Under the pieces are notes generated by a model. The model was not told the DNA's origin and made no database searches. It worked only from the letters and a program-made list of their open reading frames with translations. DNA of 64,000 bases from Rhizobium favelukesii. Lineage in GTDB: Bacteria; Pseudomonadota; Alphaproteobacteria; Rhizobiales; Rhizobiaceae. The stretch lies in NCBI RefSeq assembly GCF_000577275.2, contig NZ_HG916852.1, forward strand, positions 2,483,001 through 2,547,000. The letters are read 5' to 3'. Within the stretch, counting starts at the first letter, position 1. Each line of letters starts with the position of its first letter. The position numbers and the translations under genes are program-made. Shown here piece after piece: positions 33,337 through 42,705 of the stretch.

Positions 33337-33897
33337 CTAAACCTGCATGATTTCCTTTTCCTTCTCGCCAAGCAAGCGGTCGACTTCAGAAATCGTCTCG
33401 TCTGTCATCTTCTGCACACGATCTGATTGCGCCCGGCTTTCATCCTGGCCAATCACACCGTCTTTTTCGGCTTTCTTAAGGCCGTCCATACCGTCGCGAC
33501 GCACATGGCGAATTGCAACCTTGCTCTTCTCGGCATAGTCGTGGGCGACTTTCACCAGCGATTTGCGGCGTTCCTCATTGAGTTCCGGCAGCGGAATGCG
33601 CAGGTTCTGGCCGTCGATGATCGGATTGAGGCCGAGATTCGACTCGCGGATGGCGCGGTCGGTCGCGTTGACCATCGATTTGTCCCAGACCGAAACCGAC
33701 AGCATGCGCGGCTCCGGCACGGTAATGTTGGCCACCTGGTTCAGCGGCACACGCGAACCATATGCCTCGACCATGACGGGGTCGAGAATGTTGGCCGAGG
33801 CGCGGCCCGTGCGCAACGATGCGATATCGTGCTTGAACGCGGAAATCGCGCCATCCATGCGGCGCTTGAGTTCCTTGATGTCGATGCCTTCACTCAT
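33337..33897 (-). CDS. frr: Ribosome recycling factor
   Basis: A 186-residue factor that with EF-G splits ribosomes after termination. The sequence is typical: [20 protein letters not shown] at the start of the long three-helix bundle, then [18 protein letters not shown] in the beta-alpha-beta domain, [22 protein letters not shown] residues and a final helix [14 protein letters not shown]. The ATG at 33897 is the standard one; upstream codons belong to the pyrH-frr spacer. It is separated by 52 bases from pyrH. Confidence 0.97.
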   Translation of the reverse strand: MSEGIDIKELKRRMDGAISAFKHDIASLRTGRASANILDPVMVEAYGSRVPLNQVANITVPEPRMLSVSVWDKSMVNATDRAIRESNLGLNPIIDGQNLRIPLPELNEERRKSLVKVAHDYAEKSKVAIRHVRRDGMDGLKKAEKDGVIGQDESRAQSDRVQKMTDETISEVDRLLGEKEKEIMQV

Positions 33898-33949
33898 GTC
33901 ATTGCTCCCGTCTTGGTAGAAGCTGCGGCAAAACCAGCCGTCCACTCGA

Positions 33950-34672
33950 TCAGTTATCAGAAACGACGGTCTTGAGGCCGCCGCCCTTGAGGATTTCAGC
34001 AAAACCACCCTTCTCGTGGATCGAGAAGACGATGATCGGAATTGAATTCTCCCGTGCCAGCGCCACGGCCGCGACGTCCATTACGGCCAGCCCCTTATCG
34101 AGGACTTCCTTGTGCGTCAGATGGTCGAAACGGGTCGCTTCCGGATCCTTCTTCGGGTCTGCCGAATAAATACCATCGACCTGCGTTCCCTTGAAGATCG
34201 CTTCCGCACCCATTTCGGCAGCACGCAGCGCGGCCGCCGAGTCCGTCGTGAAGAACGGGTTTCCGGTACCGCCTGCGAAGATCACGACGCGGCCGAGCGA
34301 CAGGTGATAGAGCGTCGCGCGCTGTGAGAAACTCTCGCAGATCTCGGGCATCGCAATCGCCGACAGTACGACGGTATCGATGTTGAGCTTGCGCAGCGAG
34401 GTTGCCAGCGCCAGCGCGTTGATCACGGTCGCAAGCATACCCATGTGGTCGCCGGTGACACGATCGCCGCCCTTGGAGGCAACTGCGACGCCGCGGAAGA
34501 TGTTGCCGCCGCCGACGACGACGCCGACTTCCACACCCATCTGCCGCGCTTCGGCTATGTCAGCCGCAATGCGGTCTGCGACCGCTACATCAATCCCAAA
34601 TCCCTGGCTGCCCATGAGGGCTTCGCCGGAAGCCTTGAGTAGAACGCGTTTGTAGACAGGCTCTGACGACAT
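33950..34672 (-). CDS. pyrH: Uridylate kinase
   Basis: A 240-residue hexameric UMP kinase of the amino-acid-kinase fold. Motifs: [12 protein letters not shown] at the N-terminus, [63 protein letters not shown] and [20 protein letters not shown]. It supplies UDP and thereby UTP/CTP for nucleic acids and for the UDP-sugars used by the nearby lipid A genes. The ATG at 34672 is the conserved start. Confidence 0.97.
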   Translation of the reverse strand: MSSEPVYKRVLLKASGEALMGSQGFGIDVAVADRIAADIAEARQMGVEVGVVVGGGNIFRGVAVASKGGDRVTGDHMGMLATVINALALATSLRKLNIDTVVLSAIAMPEICESFSQRATLYHLSLGRVVIFAGGTGNPFFTTDSAAALRAAEMGAEAIFKGTQVDGIYSADPKKDPEATRFDHLTHKEVLDKGLAVMDVAAVALARENSIPIIVFSIHEKGGFAEILKGGGLKTVVSDN

Positions 34673-34765
34673 CTTGGCTCCTCGTATATCACCGCTGAGG
34701 CCCGGATACACGAAGGGCACCGCGTTGTCACGCGATGCCCTTCGGTTTTCACATTTATAGGTTTA

Positions 34766-35692
34766 TCAGCCCTTGGCGACGGCGGCGACTTCGGCAGCGA
34801 AGTCGGACTCTTCCTTCTCGACGCCTTCGCCGAGCAGCAGTCGTGCCATGCCGGCAACTTCGATCGGCGCGCCAGCTTCCTTTTCAGCTTCCTTGATCGC
34901 AGCGCCGACCGTCAGGTCGGGATTGATCACGAAGGCCTGCGACAGAAGAGCAACCTCTTCGAAGAACTTGCGCATGCGGCCGTCGACCATCTTTTCGATG
35001 ATGGCTTCCGGCTTGCCGGATTCGCGGGCCTGTTCGATGAAAACGTTGCGTTCGCGCTCGGCAACGGCGGCGTCGACTTCTTCGGCGCGGATGGCCAGCG
35101 GATTGGTCGCGGCGATGTGCATGGCGACCTGGCGGCCGATCGACGTCAGAACGGCCTTGTCGCCATTCGACTTCAGCGCAACCAGAACGCCGAGCTTGCC
35201 GATGCCGTCGCCGGCAGCGTTGTGGATGTAGGTCGCAACGACGCCGTGCTCGACTTCCAGCTTGGCTGCACGACGGAGCGTCATGTTCTCGCCGATGGTC
35301 GCGATCGCGTCCTTGATGGTGTCAGCGACCGGCTTGCCGGATGCCGGGTAGGTCGCAGCCGAAATGGCCTCAACCGTGCCGTCGGTCGAAAGAGCAACGT
35401 TGGCGATGCCGCGAACGAGATCCTGGAAGGCGTCGTTGCGGGCAACGAAGTCGGTTTCGGAGTTGAGTTCTACGACGACGGCCTTGTGGCCGGCACCGGC
35501 AATGGCGATCAGGCCTTCAGCGGCGGTCCGGCCCGACTTCTTGTCGGCCTTGGAGATGCCCTTGGCGCGCAGCCAGTCGATTGCGGCTTCGATATCGCCG
35601 TTGTTTTCGAGCAGCGCCTTCTTGCAGTCCATCATGCCTGCGCCGGACTTTTCGCGCAGTTCCTTCACCAGTGCAGCCGTAATCTCGGTCAT
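34766..35692 (-). CDS. tsf: Elongation factor Ts
   Basis: A 308-residue guanine-nucleotide exchange factor for EF-Tu. The N-terminal UBA-like domain ([20 protein letters not shown], then [20 protein letters not shown]) is followed by the family core with [19 protein letters not shown], the exact EF-Tu-contacting TDFV motif at about residues 80-83. The second half carries the dimerisation and C-terminal modules (FVINPDLTV). It follows rpsB after 242 bases containing an inverted repeat. Confidence 0.97.
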   Translation of the reverse strand: MTEITAALVKELREKSGAGMMDCKKALLENNGDIEAAIDWLRAKGISKADKKSGRTAAEGLIAIAGAGHKAVVVELNSETDFVARNDAFQDLVRGIANVALSTDGTVEAISAATYPASGKPVADTIKDAIATIGENMTLRRAAKLEVEHGVVATYIHNAAGDGIGKLGVLVALKSNGDKAVLTSIGRQVAMHIAATNPLAIRAEEVDAAVAERERNVFIEQARESGKPEAIIEKMVDGRMRKFFEEVALLSQAFVINPDLTVGAAIKEAEKEAGAPIEVAGMARLLLGEGVEKEESDFAAEVAAVAKG

Positions 35693-35847
35693 AAGCTTCC
35701 TCTTGTCGGTTCAAACGGTGGCCCGCAAAGGCGGTGCGGCACCGGATTGAGGCACGAAATGTACCTGTATGTATGACAGCGTGATGAAAGACGCGTCATA
35801 ACGAAACTCGTAGGGCGACGGGCTGACTGCCCCCGCCTGAAACGGTC

Positions 35848-35883
35848 AAGGCCGCCGAACTTCTAAAAGTCGCGAGCGGCCTT
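35848..35883. repeat. Inverted repeat between rpsB and tsf
   Basis: AAGGCCGC at 35848-35855 pairs with GCGGCCTT at 35876-35883 around a 20-base loop. It has no T run on the minus strand, so it is not an obvious full terminator. It may attenuate or stabilise the rpsB-tsf transcript and set different levels of S2 and EF-Ts. Confidence 0.55.
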
Positions 35884-35934
35884 TCCCAATCTCTGGAAAG
35901 CATGGCGGGCAGTTCAGCCCACCTGCTTCTTTTA

Positions 35935-36699
35935 TCAGGCGCCGGTTTCGTCGAGCGCCGGCTCCGCCGGAGCTTCGATCGATGCGCCGAGGTCGCGGCC
36001 CGACGAGCTTTGCTGACGAGCGATACCGTCGATGGCAGCACGGGCGATCAGGTCGCAGTAAAGAGCGATGGCGCGCGAAGCGTCGTCGTTGCCCGGGATC
36101 GGATAGTCGATCAGATCAGGATCGCAGTTCGAGTCAATGATTGCGACAACCGGGATGCCGAGGCGCTTGGCTTCGTCGATCGCGATCTTTTCCTTGTTGG
36201 TGTCGATGATGAACATCAGGTCCGGCGTGCCGCCCATGTCCTTGATACCACCGAGAGCCTTGTCGAGCTTTTCGCGCTCGCGCTCGAGGGTCAGGCGCTC
36301 CTTCTTGGAGTAGCCGGACTGCTCGGAGCCAAGGATTTCGTCGAGCTTGCGCAGACGCTGGATCGAGTTGGAGATCGTCTTCCAGTTGGTCATCATGCCG
36401 CCGAGCCAACGCGAGTTGACGTAGTACTGAGCGGAACGCTTGGCCGAGTCAGCGATGAGCTCGGAAGCCTGGCGCTTGGTGCCGACGAAAAGAACGCGGC
36501 CGCCACGAGCAACGGTGTCGGAGACAACCTGCAGGGCGCGCGACAGCATCGGAACGGTCTGAGCGAGGTCGATGATGTGGATGTTGTTACGATCGCCGAA
36601 AATGTACGGCTTCATCTTCGGGTTCCAGCGGTGCGTCTGGTGGCCGAAGTGGACGCCTGCTTCGAGGAGCTGGCGCATAGAGAAATCGGGCAATGCCAT
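35935..36699 (-). CDS. rpsB: 30S ribosomal protein S2
   Basis: A 254-residue small-subunit protein. Signatures are [20 protein letters not shown] near the start, [46 protein letters not shown], and [19 protein letters not shown]. The C-terminal tail is an acidic extension ([13 protein letters not shown]) common in rhizobia. It is first in the rpsB-tsf-pyrH-frr order. The 232 bases upstream hold its promoter; I recognise no specific element there. Confidence 0.98.
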   Translation of the reverse strand: MALPDFSMRQLLEAGVHFGHQTHRWNPKMKPYIFGDRNNIHIIDLAQTVPMLSRALQVVSDTVARGGRVLFVGTKRQASELIADSAKRSAQYYVNSRWLGGMMTNWKTISNSIQRLRKLDEILGSEQSGYSKKERLTLEREREKLDKALGGIKDMGGTPDLMFIIDTNKEKIAIDEAKRLGIPVVAIIDSNCDPDLIDYPIPGNDDASRAIALYCDLIARAAIDGIARQQSSSGRDLGASIEAPAEPALDETGA

Positions 36700-36931
36700 G
36701 CCTTGTTATCCTTTTCCGGTTGAACCTCCGCAAGGCTAACAGCATCCTCGTCGAGAATGCCACCGGGCGGAACCATCCGGATTTCTCCCGGACAATCCCA
36801 TGCCTTACGTGTGGAATGCGGGTCGCCATACCCTCCCTTATCCGGAAAATCAAGGCTTCCTGCGAAAAAAGCGACAATGGAGGCTCGTGGCAGCGTACTC
36901 GACGCCGGCTGAAGGCGCCACACCAGTGCGA

Positions 36932-37648
36932 TCAATCCGACGCGCAGGGCCAGTTTGCCGGTGCGGAAAGGCCGGCAGGCAGCTTCGTCTTCGCATCGCC
37001 GCAGGCAAGATCGACCTGAGCCTGATCGAGACCCGTCGCAGCAGACAAATCAAGCCCTTCGATTCGCGTCAAAAACATGAAGGCGCGATCGAACGCGACC
37101 GGCCCCTCAAAGGTTGCCTCGCTGAGGTCGGCGCGCGACAGATTGGCGAGAGAGAACTTGGTTCCTGTGAGAACGGCTTTGGCGAAGCTCGCGCGGCCAA
37201 GCTCGGCTTTCTCGAAGTTCGCGCCGCTGAGCTTTGCGCCATTGAAATTGGAGCGCTGAAGTTCTGCGCCGGCGAACGACGCTCCCTCTGCGAAAACGTT
37301 CTCGAATCCGGATCGATAAGCCTCGATCTTCGAGAAATTCGCCTTACCGGCCTGAGCTCCCGTGAACCACGCACGCGCCAATGTTGCCTTCTCGAGATTC
37401 GCCGAGGTGAGATTGGTACCGCTGAGATTGGTCAGGCTCAGGTCCGTGCCTGCCAGGTTGGCACCCTGAAAGTCGCTTCCCTGCAACATGAGATTCTTCT
37501 TGCTGCACTCGCTCCAATCAATTCCCGCCACCGGCGTCCTGCCGCAATCCGACGCCGAGGCTGGAGTGCTCGCGAACAGCGTCAACGCAACCAAGCCAGC
37601 TGAGATTCCGGAGAGTCCACCACTCAATACACCATGCCGCATCGCCAA
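36932..37648 (-). CDS. Exported pentapeptide-repeat protein
   Basis: A 238-residue protein with an N-terminal signal peptide (GISAGLVALTLFASTPASAS) and then about 25 A(N/D)LXX pentapeptide units, e.g. ANLAGTDLSLTNLSGTNLTS and GANFEKAELGRASFAKAVL. Such repeats form a right-handed quadrilateral beta-helix. A cysteine pair (SDCGRTP, IDWSECSKK) at the mature N-terminus and another cysteine pair near the C-terminus may form disulfides. Periplasmic or surface location is inferred; function is unknown. It stands 114 bases from eipB on the same strand. Confidence 0.88.
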   Translation of the reverse strand: MAMRHGVLSGGLSGISAGLVALTLFASTPASASDCGRTPVAGIDWSECSKKNLMLQGSDFQGANLAGTDLSLTNLSGTNLTSANLEKATLARAWFTGAQAGKANFSKIEAYRSGFENVFAEGASFAGAELQRSNFNGAKLSGANFEKAELGRASFAKAVLTGTKFSLANLSRADLSEATFEGPVAFDRAFMFLTRIEGLDLSAATGLDQAQVDLACGDAKTKLPAGLSAPANWPCASD

Positions 37649-37762
37649 GATTCAAACTCCAATCCGACTCTTGCGCCCTAATCAGCGCGCCTTTCGAATT
37701 ACTAGCATAGAGAGGGTTTACTTAGACATACCGACAATCGTCGTGGTGAGCATCCGCGACGA

Positions 37763-38605
37763 TTATTTGCAGGCAGCGGACGTGCTATCGAGCAGTTCGA
37801 GCTTTGCAAGCCTGCCGCTGAGAACAAAGTCGCCATAGTCCAGGGTCAGATCGCGGGTGATGCCGTTTTCGTAGAGCTTGAACGACATGCGATAGACAGG
37901 CAAAGCGTCGGTCTTGGTATTCTCGTTGAAATACGAGATCGTGACCGGCCAGAAGGCAGCCTTCGCGAAGGCGCCGGCATTGCCCGCATCGGCCTCATCG
38001 ACCGCCGGTGCCACCTGCTTGCCGACGACGGTGGTCGTCACCAGCGCCTTGTCCCCGTCATCCGAGCCGTCGAAGACGCGCGCCTCGAACAGGCGCTTGC
38101 CAGCCTTGGCGTTCTGGATCACGTCCAGCATATGTTCGGTCGGGAACCGGCTCGCGGCAAGTTGCAGTTCTTTGCTGGTCGGCTGGGTCAAGGCAACCTT
38201 CACGCCTTCAGCCTGGTCCTGCGCGGCTCCGTTGACCTCCTTGTCGAGCTGCTCGTCGGTAAAAGACTTGGTGTCGAACGTGAACCTGCGGTCCTTCAGG
38301 TTCTCGAAGGTCTTTGTCTGCTGGTCGCTGACGCGGACGGCATCGCCCGTATCGATCTGCGTCACGAAGCGGAAATTGGTGGTGAAGCCCGTGCAGTAGT
38401 TGCCGCCGAACTCGTAAACCATGCGGCCCGACATGCCCGAAATGCCGGAGCGCTCCGAGGCGTCCTTCAATTCCAGATCATAGACCGCCCGGTGAGCGAC
38501 AAGACCGGTCGCAATCGCGGCACTCGTTGCTGGCGCGGCCGCATAGACGGTCGTCGAAACGCTCGCCAGAAGAAGTGCGGCAAGACTCGATCGGAACATT
38601 GACAA
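37763..38605 (-). CDS. eipB: Cell envelope integrity protein EipB (DUF1849)
   Basis: A 280-residue periplasmic beta-spiral protein. A signal peptide (FRSSLAALLLASVSTTVYAA) is followed by the family core: LVAHRAVYDLELKDASERSG, MSGRMVYEFGGNYCTGF with C71, and KTFENLKDRRFTFDTKS. The penultimate C279 at SAACK is the expected partner of C71 in the conserved disulfide. EipB was characterised in Brucella as needed for envelope stability. The gene is divergent from ridA. A second ATG two codons downstream cannot be excluded as start. Confidence 0.88.
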   Translation of the reverse strand: MSMFRSSLAALLLASVSTTVYAAAPATSAAIATGLVAHRAVYDLELKDASERSGISGMSGRMVYEFGGNYCTGFTTNFRFVTQIDTGDAVRVSDQQTKTFENLKDRRFTFDTKSFTDEQLDKEVNGAAQDQAEGVKVALTQPTSKELQLAASRFPTEHMLDVIQNAKAGKRLFEARVFDGSDDGDKALVTTTVVGKQVAPAVDEADAGNAGAFAKAAFWPVTISYFNENTKTDALPVYRMSFKLYENGITRDLTLDYGDFVLSGRLAKLELLDSTSAACK

Positions 38606-38736
38606 TCTCCTGTTGGACTCGCCTGCAATGTTATAAGAACGCTTTCGGCCAAATCGAGGCTCGAAAATGTCACAATCTAGATTCCAAGCCTTGATGCATA
38701 AGTTTAGAACTATTCACAATAAAAGCGGAGAGGAAA

Positions 38737-39204
38737 ATGTCCGATCAAATCGCTGCGCGCCTAAAAGAAATGGGGATATCCCTGCCTGAGGCTGCGGCCC
38801 CGGCCGCAAACTACGTTCCCTACGTAGTCAGCGGGAACCTCCTCTACATCTCCGGGCAGCTGCCTCTCGAGGGCGGCAAGATCGCCGTCTGCGGTCATCT
38901 GGGCAAGAATGTCGACGTCCAAGCCGGCCAGCGCGCTGCAGAACTCTGCGCCATCAATATCCTTTCTCAGGCACGCGCTGCTCTCGGCGGCGATCTTGGC
39001 CGCATCAAGCGCGTCATCAAGCTCAACGGCTTCGTGGCCTCTACATCAGACTTCGTCGAACAGCACCTCGTCATCAATGGTGCCTCCAACCTGATTGCCG
39101 GCGTCCTCGGTGAGGCCGGCAAGCATGCGCGCGCCGCCGTCGGCATGGCCGCCCTGCCGATGAACGCCGCTGTCGAAATCGATGCGATCGTGGAAATTGC
39201 CTGA
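38737..39204 (+). CDS. RidA-family protein
   Basis: A 155-residue protein of the RidA/YjgF/UK114 family, subgroup with the longer N-terminus. It shows NLLYISGQLPLEGGKIAVCG, the helix AAELCAINILSQARAALGGD, IKRVIKLNGFVASTSDFVEQ and the C-terminal HARAAVGMAALPMNAAVEID. The conserved Arg in the R-A-A-V-G motif, which holds imine/enamine intermediates in RidA, is present. Its stop overlaps the next gene's start by one base (TGATG), so it heads an operon with a glycerophosphodiesterase. Confidence 0.9.
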   Translation: MSDQIAARLKEMGISLPEAAAPAANYVPYVVSGNLLYISGQLPLEGGKIAVCGHLGKNVDVQAGQRAAELCAINILSQARAALGGDLGRIKRVIKLNGFVASTSDFVEQHLVINGASNLIAGVLGEAGKHARAAVGMAALPMNAAVEIDAIVEIA

Positions 39205-39923
39205 TGACCTCAGCTGCATGGCTCAAGGAACAGCCGGTCGCTCATCGCGGCTATCATGACCTCAACAAGGCCGTGTGGGAAAACACGCTCTCTGCGTTCT
39301 CGCGCGCGGTCGAAGCAGGCTTTGCAATCGAGTGCGACCTGCATTACGCCTCAGACGGCGTGCCGATCATCTTCCACGATGAGGATCTGGAGCGCCTGTG
39401 CAATCTCAAGGGAGACGTGCGCGAGCGCACGTCACGGGAACTCGGCCTCATCTCCGTTGGCGGAACAGCCGACAAGATACCGACGCTGCGGCAGCTGCTG
39501 GATCTTGTGAAGGGCCAGGTTCCCTTGGTTATCGAGCTGAAAGGCCGCGAGGCCGATGACGAGGGATTTGCGGAAGCCGTTCTCGAAGTGCTTGAAGGCT
39601 ATGAGGGCAAGGTCGCGCTGATGAGCTTCGACCACTGGCTGCTTCGCGATCTAAAGGCGCTCAATATCCCCTATCCGCTCGGCCTGACGGCAGGGGGTAA
39701 CAAACCGGAAGAGTTCGAAGTGCACGAAAAGGCCATGGAGCTCGGCCTCGACTTCATTTCTTATTTCTTCGCCGACCTGCCGAACCCGTTCATTACGGCA
39801 CAACGTGAAAAGGGCATCGTGGTCATCACCTGGACCGTGCGCGATGAAAAGGGACAAAGGCACACGTTCGAGAATGCCGACCAGATGACATTCGAGGGAT
39901 TCGATCCGCGCGTTTCGGTTTGA
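39204..39923 (+). CDS. Glycerophosphodiester phosphodiesterase
   Basis: A 239-residue GDPD-family enzyme (TIM barrel), releasing glycerol 3-phosphate from phospholipid head-group diesters. The catalytic His and metal ligands are in VAHRGYHDLNKAVWENTLSA, AIECDLHYASDGVPIIFHDE and LVIELKG. No signal peptide is present, so it acts in the cytoplasm. It overlaps ridA by one base. It is a single-domain, short form compared with periplasmic GlpQ of about 350 residues. Confidence 0.92.
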   Translation: MTSAAWLKEQPVAHRGYHDLNKAVWENTLSAFSRAVEAGFAIECDLHYASDGVPIIFHDEDLERLCNLKGDVRERTSRELGLISVGGTADKIPTLRQLLDLVKGQVPLVIELKGREADDEGFAEAVLEVLEGYEGKVALMSFDHWLLRDLKALNIPYPLGLTAGGNKPEEFEVHEKAMELGLDFISYFFADLPNPFITAQREKGIVVITWTVRDEKGQRHTFENADQMTFEGFDPRVSV

Positions 39924-40001
39924 CGCTCGCTTTTTGGACAAGATCGTGCGCAGACTGGTGGTGAGCCCTATTTTCCTCCCAAACGGTCTCGCATTCGCTC
40001 C

Positions 40002-41192
40002 ATGACAGACGAACTTTCAATCCGCATCGAGCGGTCTTTCACCGCGATTTCCCAGGAGAGCTGGTCGCGGCTTTCCGGGGCCTCCCCAAAAGGCAGCACG
40101 CTCGCCTACAATCCCTTCGTGTCGCATGCTTTCCTGTCCTCGCTGGAAGAATCGGGATCAGCGACGGCGCAAACCGGCTGGATGGGCCACCATCTGCTAT
40201 TGGAAACGGACAAGGGCGAGCTTGTCGGCGCCCTCCCCGGTTATCTGAAGAACCATAGCCAGGGCGAGTACGTTTTCGACCACGGCTGGGCCGATGCCTT
40301 CGAACGAGCGGGCGGACGCTACTATCCCAAGCTGCAATGCTCCATTCCCTTTACCCCTGCGACCGGCCCACGTCTGCTTGTCGCCGAAGGTCTGCAGCGC
40401 CTGCCGATCCAGCATGCAATAGCCGAGAGCCTCAAGGAAGTCGTGCGCCGGCTCGGCGTGTCCTCCGCTCACATCACATTCGTACCCGAGGACGAGATCG
40501 GCATCTTCGAGGGCGAGGATTACCTGCACAGGACGGACCAGCAGTTTCATTTCATCAATGAAGGCTATGCCAATCACGAGACGTTTCTTGAGACGCTGGC
40601 GTCGCGCAAGCGCAAAGCTCTTCGCAGGGAACGCCGCACCGCACTCGAAAACGGCATTCGCATCGATTGGCTGACCGGCAGCGATCTGACCGAACGCATC
40701 TGGGACCAGTTCTTCGCCTTCTATATGGATACGGGCGGCCGAAAGTGGGGCCGGCCGTACCTGACGCGCAAGTTCTACTCGCTGATCGGCGAGCGCATGC
40801 CGGACAATATACTGCTCGTCATGGCAAAACGCGACGGTCGCTACATTGCCGGCGCGATCAACTTCATCGGCGGCGATACGCTCTATGGCCGCCATTGGGG
40901 ATGCATCGAGGACCACCCGTACCTGCATTTCGAGGTCTGTTATCATCAGGCGATCGACTTTGCCCTGGAAAGGGGCCTCAAGCGTGTTGAGGCCGGCGCC
41001 CAGGGCGAACACAAGCTGGCACGAGGTTATCTGCCGGTGACAACCCACTCCGCGCATTATGTTGCACATGCGGGGTTGCGCCGGGCGATCGCCGACTATC
41101 TCGAGCGGGAGCGCAACGACGTCGAACAGATGAACGAGATCCTGACGGAGCACAGCCCGTTTCGAAAGGGCGAGCGGCGACAGGAGGATTGA
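40002..41192 (+). CDS. FemAB/GNAT-like protein (DUF482 family)
   Basis: A 396-residue protein of the DUF482 family (PF04339), which has two GNAT folds like FemAB peptidyltransferases. Segments shown are NPFVSHAFLSSLEESGSA, MGHHLLLETDKGELVGALPG, YVFDHGWADAFERAGGRYYP, LASRKRKALRRERR, RKWGRPYLTRKFYSLIGERM and AGAQGEHKLARGYLP. The last is strongly conserved in the family. The reaction is not established; acyl transfer is inferred from the fold. It follows the glycerophosphodiesterase and precedes the HIT gene in the same direction. Confidence 0.88.
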   Translation: MTDELSIRIERSFTAISQESWSRLSGASPKGSTLAYNPFVSHAFLSSLEESGSATAQTGWMGHHLLLETDKGELVGALPGYLKNHSQGEYVFDHGWADAFERAGGRYYPKLQCSIPFTPATGPRLLVAEGLQRLPIQHAIAESLKEVVRRLGVSSAHITFVPEDEIGIFEGEDYLHRTDQQFHFINEGYANHETFLETLASRKRKALRRERRTALENGIRIDWLTGSDLTERIWDQFFAFYMDTGGRKWGRPYLTRKFYSLIGERMPDNILLVMAKRDGRYIAGAINFIGGDTLYGRHWGCIEDHPYLHFEVCYHQAIDFALERGLKRVEAGAQGEHKLARGYLPVTTHSAHYVAHAGLRRAIADYLERERNDVEQMNEILTEHSPFRKGERRQED

Positions 41193-41245
41193 CGCTTTCG
41201 TCCCTGCCGCGCTACGCGATCACAGCAGCAAAGAGGAGATTTCGT

Positions 41246-41671
41246 ATGACCAGCGCCGCCTATGACAGCAACAATATCTTCGCCAAGATCCTGCGCGGCG
41301 AAATTCCGTCGCATCGCATCTACGAAGACAACGACACGGTTGCGTTCATGGATGTGATGCCGCAGGCACCAGGCCACGTGCTCGTCGTTCCCAAAACAGC
41401 TTCGCGCAACATCCTCGATGCCGATCCGGCGGTTCTTGCGCAGACGATCCCGGTCGTGCAGAAGATCGCCAATGCCGTCAAGGAAGCATTCGATGCAGAC
41501 GGCGTCCTCGTCTGCCAGTTCAACGAACCGGCCGCCGGCCAGACCATCTTCCACCTGCACTTCCACGTGATCCCGCGATACGAGGGCATGGCGCTGCGTC
41601 CGCATTCGGGGCAGATGGAAGACAATGCGGTGCTCGCGGCCAACGCCGAGAAGATCAAGGCAGAGCTCTGA
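41246..41671 (+). CDS. HIT-family nucleotide-binding hydrolase
   Basis: A 141-residue HIT protein of the Hint/HinT branch, which cleaves AMP-linked substrates. The triad motif is H103-L-H105-F-H107 (HLHFHVIPRY). Typical flanks include IFAKILRGEIPSHRIYEDND, VLVVPKTASRNILD and QFNEPAAGQTIFH. The ATG at 41246 follows an AGGAG at 41233-41237. The stop abuts the convergent PAP2-type gene with no gap, so the two mRNAs overlap at their ends. Confidence 0.93.
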   Translation: MTSAAYDSNNIFAKILRGEIPSHRIYEDNDTVAFMDVMPQAPGHVLVVPKTASRNILDADPAVLAQTIPVVQKIANAVKEAFDADGVLVCQFNEPAAGQTIFHLHFHVIPRYEGMALRPHSGQMEDNAVLAANAEKIKAEL

Positions 41672-42613
41672 TCAAACGGCGGCAGTGGCTACGATTCCGG
41701 TGCTAAGTTGTCGTTGCGTCCTTTCAAGTTGGCGCAGCGCCGCATCGGCAAGTGCGTAGGCAACGCCGAACACAAGCAAACCGCCAAGAACATCGGCAAG
41801 ATTGTGCCCGCCCTGTATCAGGATCGCGGGCATCATCAGGACATTCAAGAGCAGGAACGGTAGGCCAAGTGGCCCGCACCGCAGCATGAAACATGCGGAC
41901 ATCGCCGCCATAACCGTGTGGAACGACGGAAATCCGATCAGTCCCAGCACGTTCCTTGGCGTCAAATAGGTCGCGCCGTTGCGTCCGAGCTCGACAAGCT
42001 GAGCACCGTAGTGCGGACCAACGGCAAGGGGGACGGCCTCAGTCACCGCTGGCGACAGCCCGTAAATCGATGATGCGCCAAACGATGGAAAGAAGAACCA
42101 GCAAATGATCGCCATCAGCGCTCCGATCACGCCGGTCATCAGGAAATGATGAAGCAGCCTTGTCCGACCGCCAAGACCCAAGATCAACAGGATGACGACG
42201 AGCTGCGGCAATGACGTTGCGTAGATCATCTGGAGCACAATTCCAGCGGACGGATATTGCGAGGCCCACGTCACGAAGTCCGGCCAGCGAAACCCTAACG
42301 CTGCGTCAAAGCGAGCGAGAACTGGGTCGATTGGCTGAAACCGCAGCGGCAACAGCAGATAGTTGAAGATCGAGCCGACAATCGTGAAAAGCACGAAGAG
42401 ACCGGCAGCGATCGACGTTACGGCAATCCGGTCGTTGCGGCGGACATGCCGATAGAATTGCCCAAGCCCGACCAGGAAGGCGCCACAGGCGATGAGGCTC
42501 GCATATCCGGTAACGTCGATTCCAACGCCCTTCAATACCAACAGGCAAGCATCAAGCAGTGCGAAGGTCGCGAGGATCAAAATGATAAAACGTTCAGCCG
42601 GCAGAAACGCCAT
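41672..42613 (-). CDS. PAP2-superfamily membrane phosphatase-like protein
   Basis: A 313-residue polytopic membrane protein with about seven or eight hydrophobic helices. The PAP2/phosphatidic-acid-phosphatase signature is visible as GFPSFHTVMAAM (near residue 225) with the catalytic His, and the second His region as GGHNLADVLGGLLV. The proximal KxxxxxxRP motif is degenerate. Relatives in the inositol phosphorylceramide/Aur1-like branch suggest a lipid head-group reaction, unproven. The start abuts the left flank of the IS4 element, about 95 bases away. Confidence 0.82.
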   Translation of the reverse strand: MAFLPAERFIILILATFALLDACLLVLKGVGIDVTGYASLIACGAFLVGLGQFYRHVRRNDRIAVTSIAAGLFVLFTIVGSIFNYLLLPLRFQPIDPVLARFDAALGFRWPDFVTWASQYPSAGIVLQMIYATSLPQLVVILLILGLGGRTRLLHHFLMTGVIGALMAIICWFFFPSFGASSIYGLSPAVTEAVPLAVGPHYGAQLVELGRNGATYLTPRNVLGLIGFPSFHTVMAAMSACFMLRCGPLGLPFLLLNVLMMPAILIQGGHNLADVLGGLLVFGVAYALADAALRQLERTQRQLSTGIVATAAV

Positions 42614-42705
42614 TGCGAGGCTCCTTGCTGGAGCCGATATAAAGCCGGTTCATTTAAGAATCGCCTAAGCGATCGCCTATAACAGCAAAGAAAAAGGCGG
42701 CCGAC

